DNA of 8,006 bases from Verrucomicrobiota bacterium (GTDB taxonomy: Bacteria; Verrucomicrobiota; Verrucomicrobiia; Chthoniobacterales; UBA10450). The stretch's first letter is position 1, and each line of letters opens with the position of its first letter. Location of the stretch: positions 1 through 8,006 of the forward strand of contig QHPM01000165.1 in assembly GCA_003219095.1 (NCBI GenBank). The letters run 5' to 3'. Shown here one piece after another: positions 1 to 7,880 of the stretch. The notes beneath the pieces were generated by a model. It saw nothing but the letters and a program-made list of their open reading frames with translations. It was not told where the DNA came from and did not search any database. The position numbers were made by a program, and so were the translations under genes.

Positions 1-474
1 AGTGTCGTACGTGTAATTTCTACTCGCGGCAAATACTACGTTCGACGCGTCCGCGTCAGCGACCGGGTAAATTTTAAACGCCGACGTACCAGTTATGGCG
101 ACCGTTTGGGTAGGACCGCTGCCAGTAGTTGTGACAGATGCAGATGCCCCTGGCCCGCTTAGCAGTTTCTGAACATCGCCAGCTTTAAGGTAGTTCTGCT
201 GGACAAGCCTGGTCATGTAGTTATCCAAACTACCCAGGTTAGTTGTATCATCGCCTGGCCAAACGAGATTCGGGTCGGAGTTGGCAGCGCCGTCCAGCGC
301 CATTTGTTGCGCGGCGAGATAAAGCTGCCGGCCATTGTTCATGGTGCCGGTCATCTGGCCTTTAGTGAGCGCGCTGGTAAGAGCGGGCACGGCGAAGGCG
401 GCGAGGACAGCGATGATCGAAATAACGACGAGCATTTCGATAAGTGTGAAGGCGGATTGAGAGCGTGTTTTCAT
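1..474 (-). CDS. Prepilin-type (type II secretion / type IV pilin-like) protein, partial at the left edge
   Basis: Reading leftward from the ATG at 474-472, an uninterrupted frame of 158 codons reaches the window edge, so the C-terminus is missing. Residues 1-8 (MKTRSQSA) are a short basic leader, followed by AFTLIEMLVVISIIAVLA, the class III signal of type IV pilins and pseudopilins. Prepilin peptidase should cut between Ala8 and Phe9 and methylate Phe9; Glu13 is the conserved Glu5 of the mature protein. The -1 residue is Ala rather than the usual Gly, which is tolerated in some pseudopilins. The hydrophobic N-terminal helix spans about residues 9-33. The rest (residues 34-158) is polar and rich in Gly, Ser, Thr and Asn, as expected for an exported globular head. 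It lies 52 bp downstream of glgB on the same strand with no visible terminator between, so read-through is possible. No Shine-Dalgarno is visible. The export role follows from the signal; the specific function is unknown. Confidence 0.9.
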   Translation of the reverse strand, partial: MKTRSQSAFTLIEMLVVISIIAVLAAFAVPALTSALTKGQMTGTMNNGRQLYLAAQQMALDGAANSDPNLVWPGDDTTNLGSLDNYMTRLVQQNYLKAGDVQKLLSGPGASASVTTTGSGPTQTVAITGTSAFKIYPVADADASNVVFAASRNYTYDT

Positions 475-526
475 AGTTGGGGTTGGAATGGAAGTTTTAG
501 AACCTACAAATTACCAAATGGCCGAT

Positions 527-2761
<2,235 letters not shown>

Positions 2762-2835
2762 CTTAGAACGTATCGATAAAAAGTCATTCTTCGCAGGTTG
2801 CGGGCGGAGTCAGCTTCGCTTTTGAGCGCCATATT

Positions 2836-2872
2836 TGTCATTCCGAGCGCGGCCGAGGAATCTCTAACTATT
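2836..2872 (+). repeat. Left terminal inverted repeat of the GIY-YIG element
   Basis: This 37-bp end starts TGTCATTCCGAGCG and finishes AATCTCTAACTATT. Its reverse complement matches 3107-3143 at 29 of 37 positions; the best-conserved blocks are TGTCAT, CGAGCG and ATCTCTAA. The GTG proposed as the nuclease start lies 5 bp inside it. Confidence 0.75.
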
Positions 2873-2876
2873 TTCG

Positions 2877-3128
2877 GTGGCGCGGGACTATGACTTCCGG
2901 ATCTATATCGTCACGAATGAGCATGACAACGTACTGTACGTTGGCGTGACCAACGTTTTAGGGCGCAGAATCACCATAGCATCGTGCCGGAGAGACTCCA
3001 GGTTTCGCGGCCGATTATCGCTGTAAGAAACCAAAAACTGGTCGCGCGCCAAAAAAGTAAAGCTGATCGCCACGTTGGATTGATCCGGCGCCGGATATTC
3101 TTGGAGAATAATTAGAGATGTCTCGACT
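2877..3128 (+). pseudogene. Degenerate GIY-YIG endonuclease (small UvrC-C-terminal-like family)
   Basis: Three blocks of a small GIY-YIG nuclease can be read in order, in two frames. Block 1 (from GTG 2877) reads MARDYDFR then IYIVTNEHDNVLYVGVTN and VLGRRI; IYI and LYVG are the two halves of the GIY-YIG motif, and RR is the usual arginine pair. Block 2, shifted by +1 (2980-3030), reads HRAGETPGFAADYRCKK, the family's conserved His plus GF...Y stretch. Block 3, back in the first frame (3036-3080), reads NWSRAKKVKLIATLD, resembling the family's W+RAKK+ALI segment; after an in-frame TGA at 3081 come YSWR and RDVS, like the usual C-terminal NPEWRDLS. Stops also occur at 3024 (first frame) and 2977 (second frame). 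About 20 residues expected between blocks 2 and 3 are missing. The gene is therefore broken by frameshifts, stops and an internal deletion. Intact members are roughly 85-100 aa. The nuclease assignment is by motif recognition. Confidence 0.72.
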
Positions 3129-3143
3129 CCGCTCGACATGACA
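3107..3143 (-). repeat. Right terminal inverted repeat of the GIY-YIG element
   Basis: This 37-bp arm pairs with 2836-2872. Read on the minus strand it starts TGTCATGTCGAGCGGAGTCG. It overlaps the last codons of the nuclease relic (RDVS), so the repeat end and the coding end are shared. The CHASE2 start codon lies 84 bp downstream. Confidence 0.75.
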
Positions 3144-3227
3144 AGGGAGTGGAAATCGCCCGCCCGATCGATCTCGCCGCGCGATTAAGTTTGTCTTTGT
3201 ATCGCGCCATTTCTAATTTCGCGCGCG

Positions 3228-4457
3228 ATGCAGCGTCTTCTTCTCGCCATCGTCGTTGTCCTAGCGGCCTTGCTGCTGGCCCGCGATCCGTACGTGGAAA
3301 AGGCGGACGCATTTTTCCTCGACTGGCTGTTGCGAAATACCCCGGCATCCGGTGATCGTGTGCCACTGACCGTAGTCGAAATCGGCGGCGAGCCGGTTGT
3401 TGAAACACAGCCGAATCAAAAGGCACCGGGCAATCCTCAAGAATCGCGCGGTAGCGCCGGCGCGGTCTCGCCCCTCGAGTTCGCGCTCTTCTTCCAAGCC
3501 ATTCTCGAATTCAAACCCACTGTGGTTGCAGTCGACCCACTCTTGAAATGGCGCGAGCGGGACAAAGACCAGGAACAGGTTTTTCTCGACCAGGCAATGC
3601 GCATTCCCAAACTGCTGCTCTCAGCTGAGCTAACCTCGACGCCCGATCCGGATGCACCGCCTGCCGAAATACCGGGCTTTGTCCACGTAAGCGGACGGCG
3701 TGGGGATCTCCCCAGCTTCACCGGAATTCAGCATCAACCCGATGAAGATTTGCGACTGATCTCCTCGCTTGGTTACGTCAATTTGCCGGATGAAACGCCA
3801 ACGCGTGTTCCGTTACTTTTTAACTATCGCGGCGAAATTATTCCCGCCTTCGCTCTGCAAGCGTTCTTGATCTGGGCACGCATTCCAATGAGTGAAGTGC
3901 AGATCAAAGTCGTCTCCTACATCACACTGCCAGGCGATCGCAAAATTCCAATTAACTGGGACGGCTCACTGACGGTAAATCCAAATTCGTCGAAACTCGG
4001 ACGTCGTTTCGGGCTGAACGAGTTGCTTCTGCTCGCACAACGGCGACAAAAAAGGTCTTCGCTGGAAAGCCTGCATGATGAATTGATTCTGGCGCGCACC
4101 CCTTCGAATGCGCTCGCACCGGCCGACGTTTTTGCTGCTACCATCGCTACCTTGCAGTCCAAGCATTTTGTCCGCCGCGTCAGCGTGTTGTTTGACTGCG
4201 CCGCGGTCTTTTTCATCGCACTCCTCGCGTCGCTCGCAATCCGGGCTTCGCGGGTCGACCTGGTTCTCGGGCTGATCGCTTTTACCGCGGGCTATTCGCT
4301 GATCGCCTTCGCGCTAATGGCGCGTTACACGATTTGGGTTCCCGGGCTTGTTCCGCTGGGAACAGGCTGGTTGCTCGGTCTCCTCGCTTTCGTTTGGCCA
4401 CGGCCAAAACATCGAGCCGAGGCAACCGACATCGTAGCCTCGCCGCCCGCACCGTAG
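3228..4457 (+). CDS. CHASE2-domain membrane protein without an output domain
   Basis: Predicted inner-membrane sensor-like protein of 409 aa. It has an N-terminal transmembrane helix at about 3-18 (LLLAIVVVLAALLL), a large extracytoplasmic CHASE2 domain at about 20-315 and three closely spaced C-terminal transmembrane helices (about 319-338, 344-365, 370-390). This one-plus-three topology is the CHASE2 arrangement. CHASE2-like landmarks are VPLTVVEIGG (45-54), the VVAVDPLL strand (99-106), LGYVNLPDE (181-189), the YRGEIIPAFALQA stretch (200-212) and IPINWDGSLTVNP (240-252). CHASE2 proteins usually continue into a cyclase, histidine kinase or Ser/Thr kinase domain; here only about 19 residues (PRPKHRAEATDIV..) follow the last helix, so no signalling output is encoded. 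The ligand is unknown. ATG 3228 is the first possible ATG start after the in-frame stop at 3186, and no Shine-Dalgarno is present. The dipeptidase gene begins 23 bp after the stop, suggesting co-transcription. Confidence 0.85.
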   Translation: MQRLLLAIVVVLAALLLARDPYVEKADAFFLDWLLRNTPASGDRVPLTVVEIGGEPVVETQPNQKAPGNPQESRGSAGAVSPLEFALFFQAILEFKPTVVAVDPLLKWRERDKDQEQVFLDQAMRIPKLLLSAELTSTPDPDAPPAEIPGFVHVSGRRGDLPSFTGIQHQPDEDLRLISSLGYVNLPDETPTRVPLLFNYRGEIIPAFALQAFLIWARIPMSEVQIKVVSYITLPGDRKIPINWDGSLTVNPNSSKLGRRFGLNELLLLAQRRQKRSSLESLHDELILARTPSNALAPADVFAATIATLQSKHFVRRVSVLFDCAAVFFIALLASLAIRASRVDLVLGLIAFTAGYSLIAFALMARYTIWVPGLVPLGTGWLLGLLAFVWPRPKHRAEATDIVASPPAP

Positions 4458-4480
4458 CATTCCATCACTCCTCCACTGCC

Positions 4481-5524
4481 ATGAACCCTTCCGCTGAGTC
4501 ACTGGACGCCCGAATCACGCGTCTCCACGGCCCGGGAATGATCGATCTGCACTTCGATTTGCCAATGTTCTTGTACGACAACCGCGACCGTAGAAATGTC
4601 CTGGCCAACGATTTTCTGCCGGAATTTGAGGGGGGCGATATTGGGACGGTAGCGGCTGGCATTTACATTGAAGATCAATATGTGCCGGACAAGGCGCTGG
4701 AGGTGGCGCTTGGGCAGGTGGCGCGAATTTACGTCGAGGTGGAGAGCTGCGATCGATTCGCGATTTGTCGGTCGTATGCGGAGATCAAACGCGCGCGGGA
4801 GCAGGGAAAAATTGCGCTCTTGATTGCGATGGAGGGGGCTGAGCCGCTCGGCACCGATCTAAATTTGCTTCGCATTTTCTACGAACTGGGACTGCGCGTG
4901 ATCGGTCTTACCCATGCGCGCAGCAATGCCGCCGGCAGTGGCGGCGTTTTTGCGTCCACCGGATCGTCTTCCAAAGGACTGTCCGGCTTCGGAGTCGAGC
5001 TGGTCCGGGAATGCGAACGGCTCGGTCTGATTCTCGATCTTGCGCACATTAACCCGGCCGGCTTCAACGACATTTTGGCAAATACCGCCGGGCCTGTGGT
5101 TGTTTCGCACACCAACGCGCGCAAATACTACGATATCGAGCGCAACATTAGCGACGAGCAAATTAAAATGGTGGGGGCACGCGGCGGCGTGATCGGAATC
5201 AATTCCGTTCTCGTTAGTTCAAAAAAAGAAGATGCTACGCTTGATCGCTATGTCGATCACATCGCCTACGTCGTAGACCTGATCGGCATCAACGGCGTCG
5301 GTATCGGTTTCGATTTCTTCGAATTCATATACCGGCGCTGGTCTGAAGATGAGCGTGCGAAGTTTCACCAAAAGTTCCCTAACGTACATTTCATTCCCGA
5401 CCTTTTGCATCACCGCCAGGCTCGAAATTTGACGGTCAAGTTGATCGAACGTGGATTCGACGACAGCCAAATCGAAAAAATTCTTTTCCGAAATTGGATG
5501 CGGATTTTTGAGGAATTACTTTAG
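4481..5524 (+). CDS. Membrane dipeptidase (peptidase family M19, renal dipeptidase-like)
   Basis: A 347-aa zinc dipeptidase of the amidohydrolase fold. The M19 metal ligands are all visible: His24 and Asp26 in IDLHFD, the bridging Glu118 in AMEGAEPLG, His189 in DLAHI and His210 in VVSHTN. GIGFDFF (274-280) holds Asp278, equivalent to the catalytic/substrate-binding Asp of the family, and the C-terminus RNWMRIFEELL matches the usual G/RNxxRVFEE ending. Family members hydrolyse the peptide bond of dipeptides, including D-residue dipeptides in some bacteria; the exact substrate cannot be read here. There is no signal peptide, so a cytoplasmic location is likely despite the family name. I chose ATG 4481 because the longer frame from 4334 lies inside the CHASE2 gene and adds 49 residues without family features, whereas DxHxD sits at the normal distance from 4481. 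It follows the CHASE2 gene by 23 bp, so it is probably in one operon. No Shine-Dalgarno. Confidence 0.93.
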   Translation: MNPSAESLDARITRLHGPGMIDLHFDLPMFLYDNRDRRNVLANDFLPEFEGGDIGTVAAGIYIEDQYVPDKALEVALGQVARIYVEVESCDRFAICRSYAEIKRAREQGKIALLIAMEGAEPLGTDLNLLRIFYELGLRVIGLTHARSNAAGSGGVFASTGSSSKGLSGFGVELVRECERLGLILDLAHINPAGFNDILANTAGPVVVSHTNARKYYDIERNISDEQIKMVGARGGVIGINSVLVSSKKEDATLDRYVDHIAYVVDLIGINGVGIGFDFFEFIYRRWSEDERAKFHQKFPNVHFIPDLLHHRQARNLTVKLIERGFDDSQIEKILFRNWMRIFEELL

Positions 5525-5568
5525 GTAAGGATGATTGAGTCAGTCGCCCTGGCGCTTATTTTTTTCTC

Positions 5569-5642
5569 TTATTCCTACTCGTAATCTTATTCTTAATCCG
5601 ATTTTAGAATACGAATAGGATTAAGATTAAAAATAGGAATAA
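5569..5642. repeat. AT-rich long imperfect inverted repeat
   Basis: Arms of 30 bp at 5569-5598 (TTATTCCTACTCGTAATCTT...) and 5613-5642 (...AAAAATAGGAATAA) surround a 14-nt centre. About 23-24 of 30 positions pair, including an outer 9-bp perfect block and TAATCTTA against TAAGATTA. Partial pairing continues outward into the flanking T-run (5559-5565) and the AAAAGGGAAA stretch. Its base composition is far more AT-rich than the neighbouring genes, and it contains internal near-repeats of GATTAA and TAGGAATA. It occupies most of the 151-bp gap between the dipeptidase and the beta-CASP gene. It could terminate transcription of the dipeptidase operon, or be a dispersed palindromic repeat; the sequence alone does not decide. 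Confidence 0.6.
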
Positions 5643-5675
5643 AAGGGAAACGGAAGATTAAATAGTTCGCCTGTC

Positions 5676-6923
5676 GTGAAGTTCATCAATCTCACTCGAC
5701 ATACTGAGATCGGCGCAAACTCTTACTATGTCGAGAGTGCTGGCGCGCGGTTGATTCTCGATTGCGGGATGCATCCCAAAGCTGTCGGCGAAAATGCGCT
5801 GCCGAATTGGAAGCCGATCGAGGGCCAAACCATCGACGCAGTTCTTATCACTCACGCGCATCAGGATCATATCGGAACGCTCCCGGTCTTGATGCGACGC
5901 CAGCCGCATGCGCGCGTTTTCATGACGGAAGCGACGAGCGAAATCGGCTCGCTTCTTCTCCATAATTCCGTGAATGTGATGACGCGACAGCGAGAGGACC
6001 TTGGCCTCACGATTTATCCGCTCTTCGGCCACCGCGAAACCGATCGCGCCAGCGACCAGTGGCGCCTCTGTCAATACCGGCAGCCTTATACCACCAGCGG
6101 TGATCGGGTTGGTGATAGCGACGCGTTGACTTTCGAGTTTTGGGACGCCGGACACGTCCTCGGTTCGTCCGGAATCCTTTTGCGCGCGGAAGGGCGAACG
6201 ATCTTTTACACCGGCGACGTCAACTTCGATGATCAAACGATCATGCAATCGGCGATTTTTCCGCAAGGCGATATCGACGTTCTGATCATGGAATGCACCC
6301 GCGGCGATAATCCCCAGCCGGCGGGCTGGTCGCGCGCTTCGGAAGAAAAAAAACTGGCCGACGCGATCGAAGCAACCTTTAGCCGTGGCGGCTGCGCCCT
6401 GATTCCAGTCTTTGCGCTGGGCAAAACGCAGGAAGCGCTTGGGATGTTCTACGAATTTCGTCGCCAAGAGGAATTAGACTTTCCAGCCTATATCGGAGGA
6501 CTCAGCTCGAAAATGACAGAGGTGTACGATCGCCGGGCCCAGCAAACGCGCCGGCAGCGGCCGCGTCTACAGTTGATGCACGATGTTGCGCCGTTTGTCC
6601 TGAATGGGCAGACCATCAACGATTGCCCTGCACGCGCCGGCCGCGTTTACGCGCTTTCCAGCGGAATGATGACACCAAAAACGCTTTCCAACATTTTCGC
6701 GCGCCGCCTGGTGGAAGTTCCGCAGCACTCGATTTTGTTCGTCGGCTTCGCTGATCCGGAATCGCCTGGTGGAATTTTGCGGTCCGCCAAAATCGGCGAC
6801 AGGATTTCGCTCGATCCCGACGAGACGCCACAAACGTTGCGCTGTCACATCGAGCAATTTCAATTCAGCGCGCATGCCTCGCGGGATGCGGGCAAAGCTC
6901 GCGCGCGAATTACCGAACTGTGA
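5676..6923 (+). CDS. MBL-fold beta-CASP metallo-hydrolase (RNA-processing exonuclease type), C-terminus truncated by frameshift
   Basis: A 415-aa metallo-beta-lactamase protein of the beta-CASP group (YSH1/CPSF73-like, COG1236 type), whose members are mainly zinc-dependent RNA nucleases. The MBL motifs are intact: THAHQDHIG (His60, His62, Asp64, His65), DAGH (His160) and YTGD (Asp181). The beta-CASP insert (about 206-390) has motif A in MECTRGD (Glu206), the family segments ALIPVFALGKTQE (241-253) and ALSSGMM (326-332), and motif B in FSAHASR (His400). After residue 404 the frame leaves the family pattern (GKARARITEL, then TGA). The expected motif C His (VHG-type), a zinc ligand in CPSF73 and RNase J, is absent, while a normal-looking C-terminus lies in the +1 frame just after. 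So a net deletion with frameshift has probably occurred, and activity is doubtful. The start is GTG 5676, giving MKFINLTRHTEIGANSYY; there is no well-placed Shine-Dalgarno. Confidence 0.88.
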   Translation: MKFINLTRHTEIGANSYYVESAGARLILDCGMHPKAVGENALPNWKPIEGQTIDAVLITHAHQDHIGTLPVLMRRQPHARVFMTEATSEIGSLLLHNSVNVMTRQREDLGLTIYPLFGHRETDRASDQWRLCQYRQPYTTSGDRVGDSDALTFEFWDAGHVLGSSGILLRAEGRTIFYTGDVNFDDQTIMQSAIFPQGDIDVLIMECTRGDNPQPAGWSRASEEKKLADAIEATFSRGGCALIPVFALGKTQEALGMFYEFRRQEELDFPAYIGGLSSKMTEVYDRRAQQTRRQRPRLQLMHDVAPFVLNGQTINDCPARAGRVYALSSGMMTPKTLSNIFARRLVEVPQHSILFVGFADPESPGGILRSAKIGDRISLDPDETPQTLRCHIEQFQFSAHASRDAGKARARITEL

Positions 6924-6963
6924 TGTGATCGTGCCGACGCCGGGCGTGGAGTTGGAGTTGTGA
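6886..6963 (+). pseudogene. Out-of-frame C-terminal remnant of the beta-CASP gene
   Basis: In the +1 frame relative to the gene at 5676, codons from about 6889 read RAKLARELPNCDVIVPTPG then VELEL and a stop at 6961-6963. This strongly resembles the normal end of beta-CASP MBL proteins, where a segment with the VHG motif is followed by an amphipathic helix and a VIVPxPG strand. Roughly 25 codons seem to be lost between SAHASRD and RAKLAREL, with a length not divisible by three. The match is by my reading of the family, not by alignment. Confidence 0.65.
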
Positions 6964-6973
6964 TCCGGGGAGC

Positions 6974-7013
6974 GCGGGCTGCCAGCCCGCGGTTTTCGGC
7001 AGCTTGCCGAAAA
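6974..7013. repeat. Paired perfect hairpins (REP-like, G/C-rich then TTTTCGGCA type)
   Basis: Two adjacent palindromes. The first is GCGGGCTG (6974-6981) with CAGCCCGC (6983-6990), 8-bp perfect arms around a single base. The second is TTTTCGGCA (6993-7001), loop GCT, TGCCGAAAA (7005-7013), 9-bp perfect arms. They begin 10 bp after the ancestral beta-CASP stop at 6963. I recall this GCGGGCTGCCAGCCCGC plus CGGCAG...CTGCCG type as a dispersed verrucomicrobial intergenic repeat. The second hairpin could also help end transcription, although no T-run follows it. Confidence 0.75.
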
Positions 7014-7036
7014 CGATTCGCTGTTTGCATTCCTGC

Positions 7037-7090
7037 TGTAGCCACGGCTCTATGAGCCGTGCCCGCGCGCCTCACAGAGGCGCGGCTACA
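7037..7090. repeat. REPIN-like element: two inverted GTAG-headed hairpins
   Basis: Unit 1 (plus strand) is TGTAGCC (7037-7043) leading into the hairpin CACGGCTC (7043-7050), TAT, GAGCCGTG (7054-7061). Unit 2 on the minus strand is TGTAGCC (7090-7084) leading into CGCGCCTC, TGT, GAGGCGCG (7084-7066). The two heads also pair with each other, closing a cloverleaf with two perfect 8-bp hairpins. A GTAG head on a hairpin is the REP signature recognised by TnpA-REP (RAYT) transposases, and two inverted REPs make a REPIN. No RAYT gene is in the window, so this copy would be moved in trans. The element ends two bases before the xthA start codon and so forms its whole near leader. Confidence 0.8.
7077..7080 (+). 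promoter_or_regulatory. Possible Shine-Dalgarno (GAGG) of xthA buried in the repeat hairpin
   Basis: GAGG lies 11 nt before the xthA ATG and is the only purine-rich SD-like core among the starts in this window. It falls in the 3' arm of the hairpin at 7066-7084, so in RNA it would be paired with CCTC at 7070-7073. Whether it is used is unknown. Confidence 0.3.
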
Positions 7091-7091
7091 A

Positions 7092-7871
7092 ATGAAGATC
7101 ATCTCCTGGAACATCAACTCATTACGCAAACGCCAGGGACGTCTGCTCGATTGGCTTGGGAAAGAAGAGCCAGATATCGTTTGCTTGCAGGAAACGAAGT
7201 GCAGCGATGATCAATTTCCCGAGCTCGCGCTCTCAGCCGCGGGTTATCGCTGCGTGTTTCACGGCCAGAAGTCTTATAACGGCGTCGCGATTCTTTCTCG
7301 GGACGAGCTGCGCGAACGGCAAGCCGCGTTGTGCGATGAAAACGAAGATCCGCAGGCACGAGTGATCGCGGCAACGATCGATAACGTGCGCGTGTTTTCC
7401 ATTTACGCGCCAAACGGACAGGCGGTCGGCTCGCCCGCGTTCGATTACAAATTGCAGTGGTTCGTTCAACTGCGCGATTGCGTCGCGGAGGCGAAGAAAT
7501 CTTTTGCTCGCGTCCTGGTATGCGGCGATTTCAATGTCGCGCCGGAAGATCGCGATGTGCATGATCCCGCGCTTTGGCGCGGCGCCATTATGTGTTCCGA
7601 AGAAGAACGCGCTGCTTATCGCGCGCTCGAACAAATCGGTTTTCGCGATACCCTTCGCATTCATCATGCTGAAGCCGGCCTTTTCAGCTGGTGGGATTAT
7701 CGGATGCTGGCGTTTCAAAAAAATCGCGGACTACGCATCGATGCAATCCTGGCAAGCGAATCACTGGCCAAACGCTGCACGGCAGCGGGGATCGATCGCG
7801 AAATGCGCAAAGGCAAGGATCCGTCCGACCACGCGCCAGTCTGGGCGGAGTTCTCCGACATTCGAACATAG
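7092..7871 (+). CDS. xthA: Exodeoxyribonuclease III / AP endonuclease (ExoIII family)
   Basis: A complete 259-aa member of the exonuclease/endonuclease/phosphatase family, close to the usual ExoIII length (268 in E. coli). It cleaves DNA 5' to abasic sites and removes 3' blocking groups in base-excision repair, using a divalent metal in the cytoplasm. The catalytic motifs are all visible: Asn7 in ISWNINS, metal ligand Glu34 in CLQETKC, Tyr105 in IYAPNG, Asp146 and Asn148 in GDFNVAP, Asp217 in LRIDAIL, and the Asp246-His247 pair in SDHAPVW. FSWWDYR (198-204) is the usual DNA-contacting loop. I chose ATG 7092 (MKIISWN, exactly the family N-terminus) over the upstream ATG at 7059, whose 11 extra residues would be encoded by the repeat hairpins. 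The leader is formed by the REPIN-like element, so a promoter must lie inside or beyond the repeats, or transcription must read through from the beta-CASP gene. Confidence 0.96.
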   Translation: MKIISWNINSLRKRQGRLLDWLGKEEPDIVCLQETKCSDDQFPELALSAAGYRCVFHGQKSYNGVAILSRDELRERQAALCDENEDPQARVIAATIDNVRVFSIYAPNGQAVGSPAFDYKLQWFVQLRDCVAEAKKSFARVLVCGDFNVAPEDRDVHDPALWRGAIMCSEEERAAYRALEQIGFRDTLRIHHAEAGLFSWWDYRMLAFQKNRGLRIDAILASESLAKRCTAAGIDREMRKGKDPSDHAPVWAEFSDIRT

Positions 7872-7880
7872 ACTTTTAGT

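Larger units (their letters stand above)
2836..3143. mobile_element. Decayed GIY-YIG-associated element bounded by 37-bp inverted repeats
   Basis: The 466-bp region between the divergent glgB and CHASE2 genes holds no intact gene. About two thirds is a 308-bp unit: an inverted repeat at 2836-2872 (begins TGTCATTCCGAGCG), a degenerate plus-strand GIY-YIG reading frame, and the matching repeat at 3107-3143 (ends GCTCGACATGACA). The two ends agree at 29 of 37 positions as reverse complements. I see no target-site duplication next to the ends. Similar TGTCATTCCGAGC-type repeats are, as I recall, dispersed in many bacterial genomes. Calling this a mobile element is an inference from its architecture of terminal inverted repeats around a nuclease frame. 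The flanks, 2762-2835 and 3144-3227, hold nothing I can name, although the promoters of both neighbouring genes should lie somewhere in this region. Confidence 0.6.

Noticed and set aside
2903..3139. Minus-strand 78-codon frame in the glgB-CHASE2 gap
   Set aside because: It is the mirror of the plus-strand GIY-YIG relic, whose motif blocks explain the sequence better.
3191..3219. Possible sigma70 promoter TTGTCT-17 bp-TAATTT before the CHASE2 gene
   Set aside because: Only 4/6 and 3/6 matches to consensus, easily found by chance; noted because it would give an almost leaderless mRNA starting next to ATG 3228.
4334..4480. Upstream extension of the dipeptidase frame
   Set aside because: It lies inside the CHASE2 C-terminal helices; the extra residues are unlike M19 proteins, and ATG 4481 gives the normal distance to DxHxD.
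5658..6467. Long minus-strand frame of 269 codons opposite the beta-CASP gene
   Set aside because: It is antisense to a region with intact MBL metal-binding motifs, its translation shows no family feature, and such mirror frames are common in GC-rich genes.
6974..7090. CRISPR-like array
   Set aside because: The hairpins are not direct repeats of one unit and there are no uniform spacers or cas genes; they are palindromic REP-type units.
7059..7091. Earlier ATG for xthA
   Set aside because: It would translate the repeat hairpins into 11 residues; the family N-terminus MKIISWN begins exactly at 7092.
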